Positions 31,718 through 37,634 of a DNA stretch of 37,634 nucleotides are shown piece by piece. The stretch is taken from positions 1-37,634 of the forward strand of contig CAYGDW010000022.1 in NCBI GenBank assembly GCA_964348755.1. Reading direction: 5' to 3'. The translations under genes were made by a program, and so were the position numbers. Under the pieces are notes generated by a model. It saw nothing but the letters and a program-made list of their open reading frames with translations, was not told the origin of the DNA and searched no databases. Origin of the DNA: UBA7960 sp964348755. GTDB taxonomy: Bacteria > Bacteroidota > Bacteroidia > Bacteroidales > UBA7960. Position 1 is the stretch's first letter, and each line of letters begins with the position of its first letter.

Positions 31718-33166
31718 ATGGAAGACAAAAGCAATGATATTCTTGATGAGGTAACCGGAAGTGAATACAAGTACGGTTTTTACACCGACATTGAGATGGA
31801 TCAGGCCCCAAAAGGGCTTAGCGAGGACACCATTCGGTTTATTTCGGCCAAAAAGAACGAACCAGAGTTTATGCTCGAAATAAGGCTTAAGGCTTTTCGG
31901 CATTGGAAAACCCTTAAAGAGCCCACCTGGGCCCATGTTCACTATCCGCCCATTGATTACCAGGATATTATTTACTACTCGGCCCCCCGAAGCACACCAA
32001 AACCCAACAGCCTTTCAGAAGTAGATCCAGAGTTGCTCGAGGCCTTCGAAAAGCTTGGCATACCGCTCGAAGAACAAAAAATGCTTGCTGGTGTAGCTGT
32101 TGATGCTGTTATGGACAGCGTATCAGTTGCCACCACATTCAAATCGGCCCTGGCCGAAAAGGGTGTAATTTTTTGTTCATTCAGCGAAGCCATTCGCGAA
32201 CACCCAGAACTGGTAAAAAAATACATAGGGACTGTGGTGCCTTATACCGACAACTTTTTTGCAGCACTCAACTCGGCAGTTTTCAGCGACGGATCGTTTG
32301 TTTACATTCCAAAAGGGGTAAGATGCCCCATGGAGTTATCGACATACTTTCGCATAAATGCGGCCAACACAGGGCAATTTGAACGCACACTTATTGTAGC
32401 CGAAGAAGGCAGCTATGTGAGCTATATGGAAGGCTGCACTGCCCCAATTCGCGACGAGAACCAGCTGCATGCAGCCATTGTTGAGATTGTTGCACACAAA
32501 AATGCCGAGGTAAAATACGCTACCGTGCAAAACTGGTGGCCAGGCGACAAGCAGGGTCGCGGAGGGGTTTACAATTTTGTTACAAAACGGGGGATTTGCG
32601 AAGGCGAGCGCTCAAAAATAAGCTGGACCCAGGTAGAAACCGGCTCGGCCATAACCTGGAAATACCCAAGCGTGGTTTTGCGCGGAGACAACTCTATTGG
32701 TGAGTTTTATTCGGTGGCAGTAACCAATAACCATCAGCAGGCCGATACCGGCACCAAAATGATACACCTGGGAAAAAACACCAAAAGTACAATTATAAGC
32801 AAGGGCATTTCGGCTGGCCATAGCAACAACAGCTATCGCGGCCTGGTAAAAACCACCCGAAATGCCGAAAATGCTCGCAACTTCTCGCAATGCGACTCCC
32901 TGCTGCTTGGCGATAAGTGTGGTGCCCACACATTTCCATACATTGAAGTAGGAAATAAAACTTCAATTGTAGAACACGAAGCTACCACAAGCAAAATTTC
33001 TGAAGACCAGCTTTTCTATTGCCTGCAGCGTGGCATTGATATGGAAAGCGCAATTGGGCTAATTGTTAACGGATATGCAAAGGAAGTGCTCAGCAAACTT
33101 CCAATGGAGTTTGCAGTAGAAGCCCAAAAGCTCCTTTCTATAAGCCTTGAAGGCAGCGTAGGATAA
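31718..33166 (+). CDS. sufB: Fe-S cluster assembly protein SufB
   Basis: This 482-aa scaffold subunit forms the SufBC2D complex that builds iron-sulfur clusters. Family motifs are clear: the N-terminal GFYTDIEMDQAPKGL, GVAVDAVMDSVSVATTF, FIPKGVRCPMELSTYFRIN (as YIPKGVRCPMELSTYF here), EGCTAP, NWWPGDKQGRGGVYNFVTKRGICEG, and the C-terminal FSQCDSLLLGDKCGAHTFPYIE and EHEATTSKISEDQLFYCLQRGI. I set the start at the ATG at 31718, since only a TTG lies upstream in frame. It heads a continuous suf run. Confidence 0.97.
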   Translation: MEDKSNDILDEVTGSEYKYGFYTDIEMDQAPKGLSEDTIRFISAKKNEPEFMLEIRLKAFRHWKTLKEPTWAHVHYPPIDYQDIIYYSAPRSTPKPNSLSEVDPELLEAFEKLGIPLEEQKMLAGVAVDAVMDSVSVATTFKSALAEKGVIFCSFSEAIREHPELVKKYIGTVVPYTDNFFAALNSAVFSDGSFVYIPKGVRCPMELSTYFRINAANTGQFERTLIVAEEGSYVSYMEGCTAPIRDENQLHAAIVEIVAHKNAEVKYATVQNWWPGDKQGRGGVYNFVTKRGICEGERSKISWTQVETGSAITWKYPSVVLRGDNSIGEFYSVAVTNNHQQADTGTKMIHLGKNTKSTIISKGISAGHSNNSYRGLVKTTRNAENARNFSQCDSLLLGDKCGAHTFPYIEVGNKTSIVEHEATTSKISEDQLFYCLQRGIDMESAIGLIVNGYAKEVLSKLPMEFAVEAQKLLSISLEGSVG

Positions 33167-33200
33167 CTAACAAAAAGTCGAATTTCTATAACATGCATAT

Positions 33201-33965
33201 ATGTTAAGCATAAAAGATCTTTCAGTATCCATAAACGGAAAAACAATTCTTGATGGATTCAACCTTGAGGTAAAGGAAGGCGAAATTCATGCCATAATGG
33301 GCCCCAACGGCACCGGGAAAAGCACTCTGGCATTAGTTATTGCAGGCCGCGACATGTTTGATATTGATCGGGGCACAATAACTTACTTGGGTCAGAATCT
33401 TTTTGAAATGGCCCCTGAGGTCAGAGCCCGTGAAGGCATTTTTCTGGGTTTTCAATACCCTGTCGAAATTGCAGGAGTGAGCATGGCCACATTTATGCGA
33501 ACAGCCATGAACGAAAAAAGAAAACACCTTGGCCTGGAGCCACTCAATGGCGCTGAGTTCCTAAAACTTATGGAGGAAAAGAAAAAGCTGGTCGAAATCC
33601 ACTCAAAACTTACAAACCGCTCGGTAAACCAAGGCTTTTCGGGAGGGGAAAAGAAGAAAAACGAGATTTTTCAAATGGCAATGCTCGAGCCAAAGTTGGC
33701 TATATTAGACGAAACCGACTCGGGCCTCGACATTGATGCGCTAAAGGTGGTTGCAAACGGAGTGAACAAACTCCACACCCCAAAAAATGCAGCCATTGTA
33801 ATTACTCACTATCAGCGCCTGCTCGATTATATTGTTCCTGATTTTGTGCATGTGCTCTATGATGGGCGCATAGTAAAAAGTGGCGGGAAAGAGTTGGCAA
33901 TAGAGCTTGAAAACAAGGGATATGAGTGGATAAAAAAAGATGCCAATCTGGCTTCTGCACATTAA
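33201..33965 (+). CDS. sufC: Fe-S cluster assembly ATPase SufC
   Basis: This 254-aa ABC-type ATPase drives SufBCD. Walker A is at residues 34-42 (GPNGTGKST). The Q-loop lies in LGFQYPVEIAGVS, the signature is FSGGEKKKNEIFQM, Walker B with the SufC-specific extension is LAILDETDSGLDIDALK, and the switch His follows in VITHYQ. It lies 34 bases after sufB and 36 before sufD. Confidence 0.97.
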   Translation: MLSIKDLSVSINGKTILDGFNLEVKEGEIHAIMGPNGTGKSTLALVIAGRDMFDIDRGTITYLGQNLFEMAPEVRAREGIFLGFQYPVEIAGVSMATFMRTAMNEKRKHLGLEPLNGAEFLKLMEEKKKLVEIHSKLTNRSVNQGFSGGEKKKNEIFQMAMLEPKLAILDETDSGLDIDALKVVANGVNKLHTPKNAAIVITHYQRLLDYIVPDFVHVLYDGRIVKSGGKELAIELENKGYEWIKKDANLASAH

Positions 33966-34001
33966 TTGAAGGTTTGCCCGGTTTTATAAACCCGCCCACA
34001 C

Positions 34002-35411
34002 ATGACAACAAGCATTAATAACCTTCCGCTCAAAGACAGGCTGCTTTCGCTTTTTTTCGAAAATCTGCCTGAAATAAAAGGGCTGGCCACCACAAAAGTG
34101 AACCATTTGAGAGAATCTGCCATGGCCGATTTCGAACGGCTCGGTTTTCCAAATCCTAAAATGGAAAGCTGGCGTTTTTCAGATATTGGCAAACTTCTCG
34201 AAACAGACTTCTCATTCAACTTCAGCAATCAAAGCAGACCATTCGAAATTGAAAAGATATTTACCTGCGAAGTTTATGACCTTGATACCTTCAGCGTTAC
34301 AATCCTCAATGGTTGGTTTGTTTACAAAAATGCGCCCATTACACGTCTACCCGACGGTACCATTATAGGAAGCCTGGCAAAAGCCATGGAAGAATATCCT
34401 GAAATTATTGAAAAACACCTTGGCAGCATTGCCAAAACAGAAAACACACCACTGACGGCCCTTAATACCGCCTTTATTCAGGACGGCCTGTTTGTTTTTG
34501 TACCCGAAGGGGTAAAAGTTGAAAAGCCAATTCAGCTGATAAACATTTTCGATTCGCAGGTTCCCCTGCTCCTTCAACCGCGCCACCTGGTAATTGTAGA
34601 AAAAAACGCTGAGCTCACCCTGGTTCACTGCGACCATTCACTTACCCACAAAGCCAATCTTACAAACACCGTGGTTGAAATTATTGCTGGGCCAGGCGCT
34701 GTGGTCGATCATTACAAAATACAGAACAAAGGCCGAAGCTCAGCCCTGTTTACAACTACATACCTGCAACTGCAAAAAGCCAGCAGAGTGGCCTCCACCA
34801 TCATTACCCTCAACGGAGGATTTACCCGCAATAATATTGAGGCAATCCTTTCAGAACCCGAAGCCAAAGCCGATATCAACGGCCTGTATCTTGTTGACCA
34901 CAACCAGCATGTTGATAATCGGGTTTATATTGACCATGCCTCGCCCGATTGCCAAAGCAACCAGCTTTACAAAGGCATCCTCGACGACCAGGCAAGAGCC
35001 GTTTTCAGCGGGCACATAATGGTAAGGCGCGATGCACAACGAACCCTGGCCTATCAAAACAACAAAAACCTGCTCCTTACCGATCAGGCCAGAACCAACA
35101 CCCAACCCCGCCTCGAAATATATGCCGATGATGTAAAATGCAGCCATGGCGCAACCGTGGGCCAGCTCGATTCAGAGGCCATGTTTTACCTCAAATCAAG
35201 GGGCATTTGCGAACGAACCGCCCGCCAACTCATGATGATTGCCTTTGCTGACGAAGTAGCACAAAAAATAAGCATTGAACCGCTCAGAAAGCGCTTAGGC
35301 CAAATGATTGAAAAACGCCTCAAGGGCGAACTCTCTATTTGCGACCAATGCGTGCTGCACTGCAACAGTAAAGAGCCATCCACCTTCAACATTGACCTGA
35401 GCAAAATATAA
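34002..35411 (+). CDS. sufD: Fe-S cluster assembly protein SufD
   Basis: This 469-aa paralogue of SufB completes the SufBC2D scaffold. The N-terminal helical part (MESWRFSDIGKLLETDF) precedes the beta-helix core with FVPEGVKVEKPIQLIN and VIVEKNAELTLVHCDHS. The conserved C-terminal segment carries CSHGATVGQLDSEAMFYLKSRGICERTARQLMMIAFADEV, where the His and Cys are typical of SufD/SufB. It starts at ATG 34002 and ends ten bases before sufS. Confidence 0.96.
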   Translation: MTTSINNLPLKDRLLSLFFENLPEIKGLATTKVNHLRESAMADFERLGFPNPKMESWRFSDIGKLLETDFSFNFSNQSRPFEIEKIFTCEVYDLDTFSVTILNGWFVYKNAPITRLPDGTIIGSLAKAMEEYPEIIEKHLGSIAKTENTPLTALNTAFIQDGLFVFVPEGVKVEKPIQLINIFDSQVPLLLQPRHLVIVEKNAELTLVHCDHSLTHKANLTNTVVEIIAGPGAVVDHYKIQNKGRSSALFTTTYLQLQKASRVASTIITLNGGFTRNNIEAILSEPEAKADINGLYLVDHNQHVDNRVYIDHASPDCQSNQLYKGILDDQARAVFSGHIMVRRDAQRTLAYQNNKNLLLTDQARTNTQPRLEIYADDVKCSHGATVGQLDSEAMFYLKSRGICERTARQLMMIAFADEVAQKISIEPLRKRLGQMIEKRLKGELSICDQCVLHCNSKEPSTFNIDLSKI

Positions 35412-35420
35412 AACCCCGCT

Positions 35421-36641
35421 ATGAGCCTGAATATTGAGCAACTTAGAAGGGAGTTTCCGGCATTACACCAAACCATTAACGGAAAACCATTGGTTTATCT
35501 CGATAATGCCGCAACCACCCAAAAACCCAGGGTTGTTATAGAGCGCCTAAACGATTACTACTTCAAAGAAAATAGCAATATTCACCGCGGAGCCCATTAT
35601 TTGAGCCAGCAGGCTACCGAGGCCTACGAAAATGCAAGGGATACCGTAAAAGACTACCTGAATGCAAACTTCAGGCACGAAGTCATTTTTACACGCGGAA
35701 CCACCGAGTCGATAAATCTGGTGGCCAGCTCATTCAGCAAAAGGTTTGTAAAGCCGGGCGATCAAATTCTGGTTTCGGCAATGGAACACCATTCAAACAT
35801 TGTTCCTTGGCAAATGGCCTGCCAGGAGCACGGAGCCAACCTCAGGGTAATCCCCATGAATGACCGTGGCGAACTTATTATTGAGGAGTACGAGAAACTC
35901 CTGGGTCCCCAAACCCGTATTGTGGCCGTAGCGCATATAAGCAACTCTTTGGGAACCATAAACCCTGTGGAGCAAATCATTGCCAAAGCCCATGAAAAAG
36001 GAATCCCTGTGCTTATTGACGGGGCTCAGGCTGTGCCCCATTCAAAAGTGGATGTTCAGGCCCTGGACTGCGATTTTTATTGCTTCTCGGGGCATAAGGT
36101 TTACGCTCCAATGGGCGTTGGAGTGCTTTACGCTAAGGAAGAATGGCTCGAGCAGATGCCACCTTACCAGGGCGGAGGCGAAATGATAAAGGATGTAACC
36201 TTTGAAACAACAACCTACAACGAACTACCTTTTAAATTCGAAGCCGGCACCCCAAACGTTGGCGATGTGCTCGGGCTCGAAACCGCACTTAAATTTATTT
36301 CGTATATAAGACATGATGTAATTGCTACCTACGAAAACCAACTACTGGAATATACCCTGTCGGGGCTAAAAACACTGCCTGAAGTTCGCTTTGTAGGCAC
36401 TGCAGAAAAAAAGGCAGGGGTGGTATCATTTCTCTTCAACGACATTCACCCATACGATACCGGCGTTATACTTGACAAGCTTGGCATTGCCGTGCGCACT
36501 GGCCACCATTGCGCCCAACCTGTTATGGACTTTTTCGGGGTTCCTGGCACCGTAAGGGTTTCGGTGGGCGTGTATAATACGCACCAGGAAATTGACACCC
36601 TTATCGAAGGCTTGCTCAAAGTAAGAGCGCTATTTGCCTAA
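35421..36641 (+). CDS. sufS: Cysteine desulfurase SufS
   Basis: This 406-aa PLP enzyme supplies sulfur from cysteine. Visible motifs are YLDNAATTQKP, NIHRGAHYLSQQATEAYE, AMEHHSNIVPWQ, LIDGAQAVPHSKVDVQ, the PLP-Lys in CFSGHKVYAPMGVGVLY (about residue 226) and the catalytic Cys in RTGHHCAQPVMDFFG (about residue 362). The short active-site loop is of the group II (SufS) type, which needs SufE. That protein is encoded 79 bases downstream. Confidence 0.96.
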   Translation: MSLNIEQLRREFPALHQTINGKPLVYLDNAATTQKPRVVIERLNDYYFKENSNIHRGAHYLSQQATEAYENARDTVKDYLNANFRHEVIFTRGTTESINLVASSFSKRFVKPGDQILVSAMEHHSNIVPWQMACQEHGANLRVIPMNDRGELIIEEYEKLLGPQTRIVAVAHISNSLGTINPVEQIIAKAHEKGIPVLIDGAQAVPHSKVDVQALDCDFYCFSGHKVYAPMGVGVLYAKEEWLEQMPPYQGGGEMIKDVTFETTTYNELPFKFEAGTPNVGDVLGLETALKFISYIRHDVIATYENQLLEYTLSGLKTLPEVRFVGTAEKKAGVVSFLFNDIHPYDTGVILDKLGIAVRTGHHCAQPVMDFFGVPGTVRVSVGVYNTHQEIDTLIEGLLKVRALFA

Positions 36642-36720
36642 ATGCCATATAAAACCTCCTCCTTTAACAAATTTGCAGATGATAAAATAAGAAAATCCTT
36701 AATACAATATAAAAAAGCTT

Positions 36721-37173
36721 ATGCAAACCGGCCAAAACAACAACTTAACGATTAAGGAAAATGAATCAGAAATAATTTCTGAATTCGAAATGTTTGATGA
36801 TTGGGTTGACAAGTACAATTTAATTATTGAAACGGGCAAATCTGTGCTACCACTTGACCCCGTCTTTAAACAAGACCAATACCTGATAAAGGGCTGCCAG
36901 TCGCAGGTTTGGTTACACGCCTCGTACCAAAACGGCAAGGTGTTATTCAGGGCCGACAGCGATGCCTTAATTACAAGAGGAATTGTAGGGTTACTTATAA
37001 GGGTGCTTTCAAACCAGCCCCCTCACGAAATAATTAATGCCGACCTTGAATTTATCGACAAAATTGGCCTTAAGGAGCACCTCTCGCCCACCCGGTCGAA
37101 CGGCCTGGTTAACATGATACGGCAAATGAAAATATATGCATTGGCCTTTACCGCCAAAAATACGGGCACTTAA
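36721..37173 (+). CDS. sufE: Cysteine desulfuration protein SufE
   Basis: This 150-aa sulfur acceptor takes persulfide from SufS. The acceptor Cys59 lies in LIKGCQSQVWL, and the family features LPLDPVFKQDQYLIKG, ALITRGIVGLLIRVLSNQPP and LSPTRSNGLVNMIRQMK are present. It has an N-terminal extension of about 20 residues compared with E. coli SufE. The 79-base gap to sufS holds no obvious promoter. Confidence 0.94.
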   Translation: MQTGQNNNLTIKENESEIISEFEMFDDWVDKYNLIIETGKSVLPLDPVFKQDQYLIKGCQSQVWLHASYQNGKVLFRADSDALITRGIVGLLIRVLSNQPPHEIINADLEFIDKIGLKEHLSPTRSNGLVNMIRQMKIYALAFTAKNTGT

Positions 37174-37184
37174 ACACAATTAAA

Positions 37185-37508
37185 ATGGAAATAAAAAATA
37201 ATTACCTCGAAAGAGAAATAAAAATTGTAGATGCCCTCAAAACCGTATTCGACCCCGAAATACCCGTAAACGTTTATGACCTGGGGCTAATTTACGAAAT
37301 AAAAATCGATGATGAAGACTCGGTAACTCTCACCATGACCCTGACCAACCCCAACTGTCCGGTGGCCGATGAATTGCCCCGCTCCGTAAAGGAGGCCGTT
37401 TTAGGCATTGTGGGTGTAAGACAGGTCAATGTTAATTTGGTTTTTGAGCCAGAGTGGAACAAAGACATGATGTCTGATGCAGCCATGCTCGACCTGGGCC
37501 TGCTCTAA
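37185..37508 (+). CDS. MIP18/DUF59 family Fe-S assembly protein (SufT-like)
   Basis: This 107-aa protein of the MIP18 (DUF59) family often closes Bacteroidota suf operons and is thought to help cluster maturation or delivery. Motifs are FDPEIPVNVYDLGLIYEI, a conserved Cys in LTNPNCPVADELP, and VNVNLVFEPEWNKDMMSDAA. It follows sufE by 11 bases. The exact role is not established. Confidence 0.92.
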   Translation: MEIKNNYLEREIKIVDALKTVFDPEIPVNVYDLGLIYEIKIDDEDSVTLTMTLTNPNCPVADELPRSVKEAVLGIVGVRQVNVNLVFEPEWNKDMMSDAAMLDLGLL

Positions 37509-37558
37509 AAAACAAGCACATCCAGGCAAGATCACCCTTGTATAAATTTCATTTTTTT

Positions 37559-37634
37559 CACTACTGGCCGACAAAAATCACGTGATTTCTCGCTCCGCCC
37601 GAAACGACAGGGTTTTCAATGATTTTGGCAATTT
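37559..37634 (-). repeat. Partial copy of palindromic repeat (right window edge)
   Basis: Read on the minus strand, the sequence matches the right half of the repeat at 14667-14869, from AAATTGCCAAAATCATTG through the TTTCGAGCGG-like arm (here GTTTCGGGCGG) to the terminal GGCCAGTAGTG. It is cut off exactly where the central hairpin of the full copies would begin. Confidence 0.88.

Noticed and set aside
1..37634. CRISPR arrays, retrons, diversity-generating elements or phage modules
   Set aside because: No regularly spaced repeats, reverse transcriptase, integrase or structural phage genes were seen.

Overview
The window looks like a chromosomal contig from a member of the Bacteroidota, most likely a Bacteroidales/Marinilabiliales-type lineage. 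Supporting signs are promoters of the TTTG-N19/20-TAnnTTTG type, A-rich start regions without Shine-Dalgarno sites, a SusB-like GH97 glucosidase, a Pif1/RecD-type helicase with a C-terminal helix-turn-helix, a small YqaE/Pmp3 protein and a complete SUF operon. No phage, integrase, transposase, CRISPR array or defence system is visible, and most of the content is housekeeping or catabolic.

Region 1 (1-7.6 kb): a CDP-alcohol phosphatidyltransferase, a TauE/SafE permease and a CdsA-type cytidylyltransferase, followed by a relic of a second CDP-alcohol transferase tail. Next come a glyoxylate/hydroxypyruvate reductase-like dehydrogenase and a DapA-superfamily aldolase that closely resembles 4-hydroxy-2-oxoglutarate aldolase. 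These two make a plausible glyoxylate-handling pair. A small membrane protein, a TonB-dependent receptor (minus strand) and a divergent TetR regulator follow.

Region 2 (7.6-14.6 kb): a decayed locus with REP-like repeats, a truncated LolA-like pseudogene with an amber stop, and a four-helix membrane protein gene split by another amber stop. After it come an M19 dipeptidase, a DUF2147 protein, an NTF2-like protein, a 51-aa YqaE/Pmp3 protein, a creatininase-family amidohydrolase and a beta-helix lipoprotein (minus strand).

Region 3 (14.6-22.6 kb): rmuC, an NagX/HGSNAT-like membrane acyltransferase and a GH97 alpha-glucosidase run in one direction, followed by the helicase. Two full copies of a roughly 205-bp palindromic repeat flank this block.

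Region 4 (22.6-27.5 kb): pnuC meets a convergent pth-NUDIX pair. The canonical prs-rplY(ctc)-pth order is present, with tRNA-Leu(CAA) divergent from prs. A small lipoprotein-like gene and a superoxide dismutase pseudogene carrying three in-frame stops follow.

Region 5 (27.5-37.6 kb): a sensor kinase/response regulator pair, xseA-xseB (exonuclease VII), then sufB-C-D-S-E plus a MIP18/DUF59 gene behind a strong promoter.

The main unusual signals are the palindromic repeat family, four or five decayed genes with mostly simple nonsense lesions, and a second repeat family whose tail supplies a start codon. Both window ends lie inside further copies of the palindromic repeat, so the contig probably broke there during assembly. 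I did not find convincing evidence of a wholly new multi-gene system.
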